Source: Plantago elongata (taxonomy: Eukaryota > Streptophyta > Magnoliopsida > Lamiales > Plantaginaceae). From it: a stretch of 64,000 nucleotides of DNA. The notes under the pieces were generated by a model. It saw nothing but the letters and a program-made list of their open reading frames with translations. It made no database searches and was not told where the DNA came from. Positions 1 to 15,454 of this stretch are shown in pieces. The stretch is taken from assembly GCA_036897095.1 (NCBI GenBank), contig JAYMSP010000243.1:1-64000 (forward strand), read 5' to 3'. Each line of letters opens with the position of its first letter. The first letter of the stretch is position 1. A program made the position numbers and the translations under genes.

Positions 1-380
1 GGAGGAGTTCTCTTTTTTGGGGATAATTAGAACAAGAAATAAACTATTCAAAGTATATAGAAGTTTACACGAGGCCTTGTGGTTGAATCAAATTTATAAA
101 TCTTAGAAGTACAAGAGTTGATCATGTATACTATAGTCCTATATGATGAAGAATAAACAGACAAAACACAATTATTTTCTCTTTGCGCATATACGTGCTT
201 TTTGTGCATATATGTGTTCTTTGCACACATTTTGCTCATAATTACAAATCTTCATTATTGTTCGCTCAATGAATAAGTAATTATTAAAGACTTAATAAAG
301 TGGCTTAATTGACTTTTGCACTCCCCATGAATTGGAGAGTTGCAGAAAGAAATAGAACCAGCACGGGAACGTCTTCCCAG

Positions 381-981
381 CTTTACTCTGTGCAATGTAC
401 AAAATATTATAAGTTTGAGGCTTATCCCTGACTCCGAAAAAGTATGAAGAAATTCGAGAGGCGCTGAATGAACAATCATTTACTTGTGAAAAAGCTCGAG
501 AGTTTCATACCGGTATATCTTGCAACAATGTGGCTGACATTACGCTAGATGACGACCACATTTGGGGCATTGACATGCCAATTAATGCAAAAACTCGTCC
601 TGGATGGAACAGACTTGTGAAAATCAGGCAGAACAGAACCTCAAAATTTACTGATGTGTATGTATTTACTGATTTTATTTTGATATCTATTTATTTAAAA
701 TCATACAAAGAGCTTTAAGTTATTTGTGGTATGTTTTGTTAACATGTACTATTTTTCGTCAACTTGTAAAAGATTATGTTCTTTTGGTGAAATTGAAAGG
801 TATTATTATTCTATGTTGTTACATCTTGCACATTGGTATGAATATTGTGAAATATTCGTGAATATTACAATTCGAACATTATTTCAGGTATCTAGATGAG
901 CATCCAGAAGAAGGGGTGAGCATAGCACAGTTCTGTTTCGAGACCCCTGTACCATATGAAAGCTATGTTGACAAGGACTAA
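381..981 (+). pseudogene. Decayed CW-zinc-finger/MBD (methyl-CpG-binding) gene copy
   Basis: The translation matches the CW-type zinc finger plus methyl-CpG-binding domain seen in plant MBD1/2/4 proteins. The finger remnant reads VQCTKYYKF near 390, then LIPDSEK, then YEEIREALNEQSF and the CW end (TCEKAREF, GISC) from about 450. The MBD core GWNRLVKIRQNRTSKFTDVY follows at about 603-662. A second exon at 888-981, behind an acceptor ending at 887, gives YLDEHPEEGVSIAQFCF and ends at a TAA. Decay is plain: one frame change in the finger near 414, one extra A in the A-run near 442-446, a finger Cys replaced by Tyr and the usual Trp by Phe, and the segment normally linking the MBD halves (SGK..RS..E) is missing. 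Family members bind methylated or modified chromatin; this copy is unlikely to. It could be a partial gene continuing left of the window, but the frame breaks argue for a relic. Confidence 0.72.
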
Positions 982-985
982 AGCA

Positions 986-2146
986 CCTGAACTTGATTAC
1001 ATGTATTGTTCTAGCTTATGCTTATTTTTAACAATTGAGGTATTAGTATTTTACAGTTGGCCAAAAGAGCCATAATATGAAATATGAACTATTGTTTGTT
1101 ATTTTGCTCCTCAATTGCACCTAACTTGTGATCCATAGTCTATACTCTTATAGTGTGAATGTGTCATGCTTTGTTGCTAATATGATCTTGAAAGGCTTCT
1201 ATATTCAATTATTCACCATCTAAATCCAGTTTTTCACATTATACGTTAGAATGTCTATCCGTGTTGAAATCGAAAGACGATTGAGCTACGTTGCTAGCTT
1301 GGATTTCGAGAGTTGATTTTTTTTTCAATTTATTTAGATGATTGTTCTCACTTGGTTTTCATGTAAGACTATGAAAACGTGTACTCCGATATCACCTGCC
1401 CTACCAATTAGGAACTATGGACTTGTATTCGCCCTATCTATTCCAAACGGGATTGTCTTGTAAACCTCTGCAACGAGTGTGCCATTAATGGACATTTGAG
1501 CATATTTATGGGCTGTGACCAAAGAAAATCGAGCAGGGACCTTGGACCTGTATCTACTTCAGATGTTTCAAACTTATTATCTTGTAAATCTTTATAATGA
1601 TTGATGCGATTTTAAGAGTCTTTTCTCCGCAAAATGTCGATTTATTATATTTGGCGCAGTAATCTTCGATTTATGATGCTTCAAATTATGTTATTTTGAT
1701 GTTCTATTTCGTGGTGCTTGAGATTTCGACGTTTACTTGTAATGCTAAGTTTTGTGGGCATCGAGATTCTAATGCTTGGTATTAGCTATGTTTATAGAGC
1801 TTCATGACATTTATGTAAGTTGCTATTACAATGATGAACTACACATTGAAAAATTGTAAAATTTTTAGCGAAAATAAGATCGAAAGTTTAAAACTCCATG
1901 TTAACGCACCGGCGGCAGGTGATAAAAAGTTTGACGTCTCGTATCATTCTGGTGGGACTTTTAGAAATGAATGTGGGGTGGAGTTCAAGAGATTTTCAAC
2001 CGCAAACTCAAGAAAAAGGACTTAAATCTGCCAACACCACAAAATCACCACCACCGATCCCATATATTCCACACCACTCATTCCATCCCATTCCATTCCA
2101 ATCCACCTCCCAATTCCAAAAACCCCCAAAATTCACAGTTCCTCCA
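986..2146. other. Spacer and 5' region of EID1
   Basis: No coding segment with recognisable similarity was found here. The last roughly 250 bases before the EID1 start are pyrimidine-rich and contain many CCA/TCC words, as expected for a plant 5' leader. The EID1 reading frame is open back to 1898, but that extension shows no family similarity and is treated as untranslated. Confidence 0.5.
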
Positions 2147-3142
2147 ATGGCCGCCGATTCAGTTTTCTCCAAGCTACCAGACGACGTCGTTCTCAACATA
2201 CTCGACAAGCTCGAAGACGATCCACGGATCTGGTCTCGTGTCGCTTGCGTGTCCACCAGGTTCGCCTCCTTGATCCGGACCATTTGTTTCCGATCCAAAT
2301 GCATCAAAACGATTCCAGCCCTCGTCTCCGACTTGCTCACTTCGGCTGAGCCCGATTCAGCGCCGCCGGGTGGATGGGCGGCGTTGTACAAGCTCGCTGT
2401 CTGCTGCCCAGGGCTGTCTCACTCCGGAGTTCTTCTCGAAAATTCCGATTTCGGGCTGGAGCGTGAGATCGGGCCGGATGAGGGCTTTCAGGTGAGTTCT
2501 AGCTGTGGTAATCATGGATCTGATGGTAATGATAAAGCTGCTGGCTCTAGCTCTAGTTGTAGCAGAGAAGCGTCTGTTGTTGTTGTTGTTGATGGGAGTG
2601 AGGGAGTGTGGTCGTTGTATGATGATTTGTTTTACGATACGTTGTATAATGATTCGGAATTGATGCCTGAGACTCAGCCGGAAGTGAGGGAGAAGAAGAA
2701 GGCGAAGGTGAGTGTGGTGGTTTGTAAGAAGAAGAAGGTGAGGAGGTCATTGATGGCGCATTTGGCGTCGGGGGTTTGGAATTTGAGCAGGGAGCAGGGG
2801 AATAAGCTGCTGGCGAGTCGGTTTAAGGGCGATTGTTTGTACATTTGCGATTGGCCGGGGTGTGTCCATGACGAGGAGAGGAGGAATTATATGTTGTTTA
2901 GAGGGGTGTTTAAGAATTTTCAGCAGTCGAGAGTTTGGAGGACGATTAATGAGGGGGAGAGGAGTAGTATTGATTTGAACTGTGGGTTTTGTGCGTCGAA
3001 CAAGACGTGGGATTTGCATTCCTCATTTTGTTTGAGGAGGTATTTCGGGTATCATGATGATGGGGAGCCGGTTGTGAGGGCGTATGTGTGTGAGAACGGT
3101 CATGTTGCAGGAGCGTGGACTGACTGGCCGCTCTACACTTGA
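2147..3142 (+). CDS. EID1: EID1-type F-box protein (phytochrome A signalling)
   Basis: Single-exon gene, 331 residues from ATG 2147, close to the roughly 336 of Arabidopsis EID1. The F-box lies at residues 4-45 (SKLPDDVVLNILDKLEDD, then WSRVACVSTRFASL). A variable Ser/Val-rich and basic middle follows. The diagnostic conserved C-terminal half runs from LMAHLASGVWNLSREQGNKL through FKGDCLYICDWPGC, NYMLFRGVFKNFQQSRVW and LNCGFCAS to GHVAGAWTDWPLYT at the very end. In Arabidopsis EID1 is the substrate receptor of a nuclear SCF ubiquitin ligase that dampens phytochrome A far-red signalling. ATG 2147 was preferred over the in-frame 1898 because family similarity begins immediately after it and the upstream part is low-complexity Pro/His. 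Intron-free structure agrees with the family. No breaks seen. Confidence 0.93.
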   Translation: MAADSVFSKLPDDVVLNILDKLEDDPRIWSRVACVSTRFASLIRTICFRSKCIKTIPALVSDLLTSAEPDSAPPGGWAALYKLAVCCPGLSHSGVLLENSDFGLEREIGPDEGFQVSSSCGNHGSDGNDKAAGSSSSCSREASVVVVVDGSEGVWSLYDDLFYDTLYNDSELMPETQPEVREKKKAKVSVVVCKKKKVRRSLMAHLASGVWNLSREQGNKLLASRFKGDCLYICDWPGCVHDEERRNYMLFRGVFKNFQQSRVWRTINEGERSSIDLNCGFCASNKTWDLHSSFCLRRYFGYHDDGEPVVRAYVCENGHVAGAWTDWPLYT

Positions 3143-3640
3143 TTGATTAGCATGCCTCTGTCAAGTTTGCTGGACCTGCTGGAGTGCTTGCTTTAATGTT
3201 GTTATCTAATTCTAATACCTCACTTATTGCTCCTTTTTCTATTGCTTATTCATGCTCTATTGCAATTCGGCAGACCTTGTTTAGTGCTCACAATTTGCAT
3301 TGTATTCATATGGATTCGTGCTTCAATGCTAACATTCGTATTATCCAATCATTTATCACTTTCTTAATTCATATTTGCATTACTTTATATCTACAGACAT
3401 TAAGGTTACCTCAATAGATTATCTTATTTCAGCAACTGGTTCACCTTATGTACTTTTCAGTGGCTCCATAATTCTTTACACTTAGAGATGGTTTCTGTGT
3501 CTGGTTTATCGTTTCTAATTTCACTGCTAACATCTGTTTTACCTATGAATTCTTATCCAACTAATCAGTTATAACTCTGTTGGATTCAGGCATGCATTAC
3601 TTTATAAAACATAATAAACCGGTTAGTATATATATAGTAG
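3143..3640. other. 3' region of EID1 and spacer
   Basis: AT-rich sequence downstream of the EID1 stop. It contains a 77-codon open frame (3184-3417) with no recognisable domain, judged to be 3' untranslated sequence by chance open. Nothing else was recognised. Confidence 0.4.
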
Positions 3641-4800
3641 ATTACCTAAATAGACAAGGGGTTTTTTAAACGCTGGACACAATTTAAACATATTATAATT
3701 TTACTCAAAACTAAATTAAATTGTAAAATAACCTCTCAACTTCAAAATAATACAATTTGAACAAAAACACGTTTGAAATTTATCATTTAACCCCTTTACA
3801 TACACTTTCCTTCCCTTTCGATCAAAGGACCATTCAAACGAAATCGAAGAACACGAAGGAGAAATCGAAAGGTTAGTACTTACATTTTTTTTCGTCAACT
3901 CGATAAATCACCGGAAACTCAGGAAAGGGGGTGTTGGCCGGATTCGACGATCGTTGGCCGACCGGAATCCGGCCAACAACAGAGCTCCGATCGGAATGTG
4001 AGATCTAGCCAGATCTCGATCTGGCCAAGATCTCGACCTGTCCAGGACCGGTTCTTGCGTTTTTTTGTAAATTTTTGCGTTTTTTAGTGTTATTGGTGCT
4101 AAACGGACCCGATTTTGACTGTAAACAGTCCAATGTAACTGTTTTTAATTTGTTTTCTTGCTTTTAAACTGATTCCTCTCAATTATTTGGTCTACATAAT
4201 GCCTAATGTTTGATGAACATGTTGTAATTTGTAACATAACTTTTTATTATGCATTTAATAATTATTCTAACAAGTATTATTCATTTGTCACTTATTTTTT
4301 GTTGTATTACATAATATGTCACAATTGTTGTTGTGTCATTATTTATTTTTGTATTTTGCATGTTGTTTTGGTTTTTACGGATTATGTGCTAATTTATTGT
4401 GAATCTTGTTTAATGTAGATGGATAAGTATCGAGCTGGAAAACAGAAAAAACATGTCGATCATTTCGGATGTCTCCATGGTTGAATTGTTACTGGATCAC
4501 GTCAGAAGCATGCAACAGATGACAGAGTGACTGCTATGGATGCTGATAACATCAATACGCCTCATCGGGATGGGAACTCGGCATCCCACACTCATATTGT
4601 GACTCCTATTCGATCTTTAGTACAATCTCCAGGTATTTATATGTCTAACATCATTTTGTTTAAATATTCTTATTGTTTATGCATGTTTGCCGAATTGTCG
4701 TGAATGTGTATTGTAATAATTTTAGCGTGTATTTAGTTTGTGTTTTTACCTTTGTTGATTTAGTTTGTGAATTACAAAGACTTCGTTGACTTCTGCAGGA

Positions 4801-5350
4801 GTTGACTCTTATGATGAGGATGAGGATGAGGGGATCCCGTCTCCAGATGCAGTCGCATATGCTGGGAGACGAGCAGAGGAGCAGTACCACACTCAAAGGA
4901 GAAGTTTATCACCCCGACCATGGATGCATATTGCTTATTAGTACATGTAAATGTTTAACTTGGGTTTATGTCATTTTTAAAGTAACTAATGTATGATGCT
5001 GAGGTTCTTACATGGTTGGGTGATAGTCGGATATTCCACCTGGACACTTGTATGCTCAAGTCGATAGCCCTTCTTTGATGTCGGCTTTTGTAGAGAGATG
5101 GCAGCCTGAGACCAATAGCTTTCACCTACCATTTGGTGAGATGACTATCACGCTTCATGATGTATATTATCAGTTGAAGTTACATGTCCAGGGTAAACCG
5201 GTTATCTGCACTCAGAGACCTCAGAGTTGTTTGGGGGAAATGGCTCTTGTGTTGAATATAGCAAATGATGCGGGACTAGAGAAGAGGATTGGTTGGAAGA
5301 GTGGTCGATGTAAGTTTGATGCAATAGAGGGGAGAGTTGCTCAGTTGAGT
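4801..5350 (+). pseudogene. Plant mobile domain (PMD, MAIN-like) fragment
   Basis: The best-preserved part starts at 5048 and reads SPSLMSAFVERWQPETNSF followed by HLPFGEMTITLHDVYYQL, the hallmark start of the aminotransferase-like plant mobile domain found in MAIN-type proteins. An acidic exon-like stretch at 4801-4940 (SYDEDEDEG, then a basic Arg/Gln/Ser part) precedes it and resembles the linker often found before the PMD. The piece linking the two (GDSRIFHLDT near 5020) is in a different frame from the 5048 frame, and similarity fades after about 5345. It is therefore a 5' part of a PMD gene with at least one frame break and no C-terminal half. Confidence 0.68.
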
Positions 5351-5409
5351 GGCATAATATTGCATAATATTAGTATTCTATACATGAACAATAATATGTA
5401 CATGTTAGT

Positions 5410-6390
5410 CGTTAGAGCTCCAAAATGTTGATATTTGTTTGTCCAATAAGCCACAAATTTTGTAGGCCACCGATCAAACCAAGTACTCTTCAGATAATGT
5501 CCGAATCCACTTAACCATCTCCAAGCCCTTAATATCCGCCGCACAGCATCATTGTACTACTCCTCTGTCTTTGCATTCACCACTTCATCCCACTTAACTG
5601 CCCATTGCGTGTTATGTGCTAAACCCGAATGATGCGCATGTACGTTTATACCAATGTGTCGTCTAAAAATTAAAGTTTTGGCATCTGGGAACACTTTCTC
5701 AATGCTATTCATAAGGGCGAACTCTATCTGTAGCAATAACTCCGAGTGGTTTAATGCCATCAAAGAAATGAGCCAAGTTACGCAAAATTCAAAGGTAGCT
5801 ATCATACTTTTCGTCCTTCATGAATGCAAATGCGACATGAAAATTCTTTCCCGTTGGAAAAAACCCAATAATCTCAACCATAGGCATCTCATACCGGTTA
5901 GTGTAATATGTAGCGTCCAACTCCAACACATACGGATATAATCGAAGCAATCTAACACTATGGGGATGAGCAAAGAATACATCACCAAGATTGTTTGTTC
6001 CCTCCTCAAGCCTCTCCCAGTGGAAGTAATAATGATCGTTCAATAACTTCAGAAAGTATTGCATCGTGCTCAACCCATCCATATATGTCGTCTTGCTTTT
6101 CTATATGAAATTGTAGACATATCGGACATTACTAACATTATCCAGAAACTTATCTTTCACCATTTGTAGGATACTCAAAGGTCTCAACTTGGTCTTGTAC
6201 AATTCACCAACATATTTATGCTCGATTTTGGATAACTTTGACGTTGATGTATGCTAATTGGTGTGACTACCAAAGGAATGGTTGTGCTTGCCTTTACTAT
6301 TGGTCGTTTCTACAATCCATCGATCCTCATCAATTTTTTTCAACTTCAATTGAAATGTACAACCATTCTTCTTCGTCCAACTAAATGTCC
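5410..6390 (-). pseudogene. MULE-type transposase remnant (FAR1-related)
   Basis: Reading the minus strand from about 6390 down, the translation shows the end of a WRKY-GCM1/FAR1-like zinc domain (NGCTFQLKL, then W...KGKHNHSFG near 6290), an LSKIEHKYVGELYKTKLRP stretch, then the transposase core: LLNDHYYFHWERLEEGTNN, FFAHPHSVRLLRLYPYVLEL, DATYYTNRYEMPMVEIIGF and FHVAFAFMKDE (6082-5795). Further down, EKVFPDAKTLIFRRHIGIN and a C-terminal WFDRWPTKFVAYWTNKYQHF (about 5445) fit the same family. The DAT segment carries the first acidic residue of the catalytic triad. Several frame changes and stops separate these blocks, so it is not functional. Enzymes of this type move Mutator-like DNA transposons; FAR1/FHY3 regulators are domesticated relatives. 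Confidence 0.72.
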
Positions 6391-6539
6391 GAGGAACTAC
6401 ATCAACTCTATCGATGGTGGATCAAGTACAACCAATGAGTCGATTGGTAATAACCAGTATGAACATTCATAAGAGACAACTCAGAGAAGAACTACTGTTG
6501 AGATGATGAGTCTAACATTATACTGCAAATATACAATTC

Positions 6540-7801
6540 TAAAGTGAAGTACGGTTGAAATAATATTTGATTATTCTTTTGGCTTACTGCCTCAGTAAGA
6601 ATCATGTTATATTAAATTTATAAAGTAAGGCATTGATGAGATTTAGATACCATGAGATTTTATTATTTTTTATATTTTATTTTTATTTAAATTTGTATCT
6701 TTCACAACTCAAATTAAATTAAGAAAAATTAAAATGATATCAAGTAAGTTCTATTTTCTTCAATTTAAAATTAATTCAGTTCAGCTCTGATTAATTATAA
6801 TTTATATTATACTTTAGTAAATTAAGTTAAGTTTAGTTAAATTTAATTCGGTTAAATAAATTTCAGTTGAAGAGAACAATGCCTAAATCTTTTTTTATAT
6901 TTTATTTCCATTTAAGCTCGTATCTTTTCCCGCTAAATCACGGAAAAAATTGAAGTGGTATTAAATTTTACCATAATTAAATAATCTCGACATGTAATAA
7001 TAATCTCCCTTACCATGCATAGTCAAGTCAAGGCAATATATGGTGCGTCTTTCCCGTTTGAATTGAATGTCTGAGAAGAGAACTGAGGAAAGAGAGCTAA
7101 GCATGGTATGGTATCTATATAAAATCGTAGGTGTAACTACATTACATATTCTCCAGTATTAACCCAACATCCTCCTCCAAATCATTTTTGTCACTGTAAT
7201 TGTTGATCAATACCTCAGATTTTCAGTTTTTCAGGATGTAATTCTTTGGAATTTATTCACATATCATCATAATTTTTATTTTTATTATTAATTTTTATAA
7301 TATTATTTAACTGTTCGGATTAACAAAATAAATTTCAATGTTAGTTATTATATAATTTTTATCGGTCTTTAACTGTGTTAAGATAAATTTTGACCCTAAA
7401 ACATTGGAAGATAACCAACGATGTCATATTGCATGGTACTACAATCAATGGTGGAAGTGTGGAAGAATGGGAGTGAAGTTCACTTAGTGTGGGCATCGAT
7501 GTAAAAATGGGGAATCGTAACCAAAAAGCTAGAATTGAGAGATGATGATTTCCAACGGCCTGAGTGGGCATTAAAGATACGATGACAAGTCACACATAAA
7601 TAATATGTGGTTTGTGTGTTTTGACGTCTTCGTCGATTGAATATGTGGTTGGTTCCTGTGCTGAGTTTTTTTAAATTCCAAATACTTCACTTATTATTTG
7701 TTGTTTTTTTTGTAATATAAGTAGTAGTACTAAGTAATACTATTGCATCTAAAAGGATTATGATGTTGATGAGCTATTGATTATATATAGAACTTGAGAA
7801 T
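6540..7801. other. AT-rich spacer and 5' region of the beta-glucosidase gene
   Basis: No gene recognised. The 6,770-6,860 stretch is built of short TTCAGTT/TTAAGTTAAG/AATTCGG words that recur at about 15.09-15.24 kb. A good TATA-like TATATAAAA sits near 7115, about 680 bases upstream of the beta-glucosidase ATG, so a long leader is possible. The TATATATA near 7782 is too close to the ATG to serve it. Confidence 0.35.
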
Positions 7802-12495
<4,694 letters not shown>

Positions 12496-15316
12496 TTTAA
12501 AGTATACGTCGGGTGATGTGTTTATTGGATAATCGAGAGAGCAAATGACTAAATTTCACATTCCTCCGGAAATTTCTTAATCTTGTGGAAAACGTTCATC
12601 ACCTGCAGACAGTTTGTAGTGGTTTAGCTCTTTTAACATGATCCCACTTCGAAAAGTAGTCTTATAATAACTACTTCCTTCCATCCTTCCTCTCATAAAT
12701 AACTTTTCATTTAATATAACAAAATAAAATAAAATATGTTGTTAGTGTGTTGATCAAATTAATTCTTAAAGTTGATTAAGTGTCATCCTTATCATTAGAA
12801 GTTGAACATTGGAGTTGAATAAGCCAATAAGGAATTGTAAAATGGAGATATGAAAAATGCAAAATGGGAACAGAGTGAGTATTTACTTTTTTCATCTTTC
12901 TTTGATTAAAGTAGTAAACAAGCATGATGAGAGTTTATGAAGACCGCAATTTTGGCCATCGACCACCTTCCAATTAAAAATGTAGTGATTCCTTTGAAAC
13001 TAGCAATGTGCTCCATTCATCATGAGTCATATAGATCTACAAATTCATAAATTATATCATGATGATGGTGTCAAGATACTTCTCAAGATATGCAACGCGG
13101 TTTTAATTGGATATTGCGATTAAGACTCTGTTTGTTATACTGTTTGATCGATTATCTTTTCACTTAAATTGAACATTTTACACATAAATAAAATTAATTT
13201 TAATTGAAAAATACTAATTAAATTTTATACTAATGAGTCCCTGAATATTTATAGTTGCTCCCCTGGCATTTTTTTTATTTTTTTTTATCGTTTTTGGGAT
13301 AGCAAGATAGCCTTTTTTAGCCTGGAAAGCAAATAGTAGCCATGGTACCTTTCATTTCTTCTACTGCCAATTTGTGGGTCCATTGTACAGGAATCATCAT
13401 TCAGCGTACCCTCGAAAATGTTGTGTCCATGGTCACCTTTATTGTTCATGAATAGGAATGCGTTTATCGTACGAGAACGAATTAAAATTTAAGTGTTAGT
13501 TCCGAGATACCCATAAATTTAGAGAATTCTGAAAATCCCTCTAAACTGTGAAATTAAATAATTATATCTTTTTTTACAACTTAATTTTATATTAATATTT
13601 TATAAATCTTTTAATCCGTATTTATTTAAAACGAATCAAGTAAAATTAGACAATATAATGTAAAATTAGTAGTGTAAATTTGATATCGTATACAAACTAA
13701 AAAATTATTTTTATAAACTAGATAATATAATGTAAAATTAATCAATATAATGTAAAACTGCACAATATAGATTACACTGAATGGAATCTTTGTACAAATA
13801 ATAAAACTTAACAAGATCATTTATAAAATTAGACAATTTAGTTATAAAATTAGACAATACGATTTAAAAACTAGACAATATATACTAAAAATTGGATGGT
13901 TAAACACAAATACACAATATAAAGATATAATATGAAAAATTAAAAAAATATTGTAAGAACTAAAGCACATATTATTTATATTAAAACTAAATAATACGTG
14001 TTAAATTTAAAGGTATCTCCGAACAAGAATTTTATGATACTTAGGAGCAATTTAAAGTCATTACTTTAAGTAAATGTAATCCAATGAAACCAACTTTTAT
14101 AACAATTACATTTTCCGAATAGATTATGACTAGAGTTGATTATCTCCTCGAATTAAACTTTTTAAGTAAAATAATTAATTATTTAAATTCAAATCATGAT
14201 AAGTACGCTCGTACTTTAGTCGACATTGACTTCTTATTCTTATTAATTATAAGTATAAATATAAACATGAAGAGAAACCAAAGTTAGCCGAATTTAATTG
14301 AGTATCAACAAATTAAATCATATACTCATACTCCACTTGATAACAAATGAGCATTACATAGAATCTTACTCGATAAAGCTCGAAAGTTACGTGCCCAACA
14401 AATAATGCATGAATACCCTGTCGAAAACAATATACTATTAACTATTAAAAATTGCATCGAAAATAACGTGATAAGGTTGGTAAAGGCCGATTATAAAATG
14501 TTGACTAATATTAACAAATTATTTTATTTCCACGTAATCTAATCTTCCTAAAATGAATAAATACATGTATGACCAAAGTTTATTGAAATGAAAATTTTCC
14601 ACTTATTACTACCTAGCTAGCATTCACAATGCATTACGTGTATGGGTCTAAGTTTGTGAAACCATATCTTATTTCATGATAGGTTAAAATGTATTTTGAA
14701 TTCTTAAAAAATAAAAGGTTTCAAAATAATTTATATACATATTTCAACTTTATAACATAAAAAGTATTTAAAATAATTTCGAATTCCATTGCATATGTCA
14801 TATATCATTCTGAAAATTGTAGATATTATAAAGATAAAACGTGATACATTTCGATATCTTATTCAGTTTTGGCGTGAATTATGATAATAATTTTCTTTCT
14901 ATCGCGCATTTAGCAATCAAGTTGTTACTAGTATAGTAGAATTAGCTTATTTGTAATCATCTCTTTCTTGAAACATGGTGCTTCATGCTTTTTACTTTTT
15001 TTCCACAAGTCAAAAAGGAAGATTAGAGAAGTTAACCAGAGCAGATTCATGTATATAATGGAACAGTAACTTAGGACCGTGTTATCTTAAAATTAATTTA
15101 TTTCAGTCCAGTTTAATTCAATTTAATTTATTTATAAATTATATCTTATCTTAATTCAGATCAATCCAGTCTAATTCAATGTAGTTTAGTCCTGTTTAAT
15201 TCAATAAATTTATTAAAAATAACACAGCTTTAAATTAAAGATTTTCTCCATAAAGTCAATTTACTCTTGTACTTAAAAAAAAATAATACAACTCGTATAG
15301 CCAGATTCACACTTGC
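12496..15316. other. Large AT-rich intergenic region with a short-word repeat field
   Basis: No coding region was recognised between the beta-glucosidase gene and the first NLA copy. Between about 13,560 and 14,000 the words TAGACAATATA, ATAATGTAAAATTAG and AAAATTAGACAAT recur at irregular spacing; the same words in reverse complement fill about 19.9-20.7 kb. At 15,090-15,240 AT-rich words of the TTTAATTCAATTTA and TCAGTCCAGTTTAATTC type recur. A poly-T run lies at about 13,270-13,290. Confidence 0.5.
13560..14000. repeat. Dispersed short-word repeat field (GACAATATAATGTAAAA type)
   Basis: Variants of TAGACAATATA and ATATAATGTAAAATTAG occur about ten times in 440 bases with irregular spacing, so this is not a simple tandem array. 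Reverse-complement versions dominate the 19.9-20.7 kb field, which suggests both are pieces of one transposon family in opposite orientation. Confidence 0.55.
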
Positions 15317-15325
15317 TATATAAAG
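15317..15325 (+). promoter_or_regulatory. Probable TATA box of NLA copy 1
   Basis: TATATAAAG lies 130 bases before the ATG at 15455, leaving room for a leader of about 100 bases that is rich in T and C. Position and sequence fit a plant TATA box. No experimental start is known from the sequence. Confidence 0.5.
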
Positions 15326-15454
15326 CTGATTTTCTTCCCTTACAATTTGTTTTTCTTTCATTTCGTGTTGAATTGGCGATTGATCAAAAATTCAAATTGA
15401 TAACTAGACAAGACAAAGATTGGAGAGAGTTTTTATTTTAATGTACGAGGAAAG

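Larger units (their letters stand above)
3650..6530. mobile_element. Mutator-like (MULE) relic carrying a plant mobile domain and a transposase
   Basis: This interval holds two recognisable transposon-derived coding remnants on opposite strands: a plant mobile domain (PMD) on + and a MULE-type transposase on -. Left of them, about 3.95-4.05 kb is an unusually GC-rich stretch with repeated GGCC and AGATCT words, a common kind of leader in PMD genes. Both proteins are broken by stops and frame changes. I could not find convincing terminal inverted repeats or target duplications, so the outer limits are approximate. PMDs are known to occur in Mutator-like elements and in Ty3-type retroelements; the MULE transposase nearby favours the former. 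Confidence 0.6.

Noticed and set aside
1898-2146. Upstream in-frame extension of EID1
   Set aside because: No similarity to EID1, low-complexity Pro/His composition, and the family begins at the ATG at 2147.
7781-7789. TATATATA as the beta-glucosidase TATA box
   Set aside because: Only about 15 bases before the ATG, too close for a transcription start to lie between.
15326-15454. miR827 target site in the NLA leader
   Set aside because: No stretch resembling the known complementary site was seen in the leader of either NLA copy; longer leaders with introns cannot be excluded.
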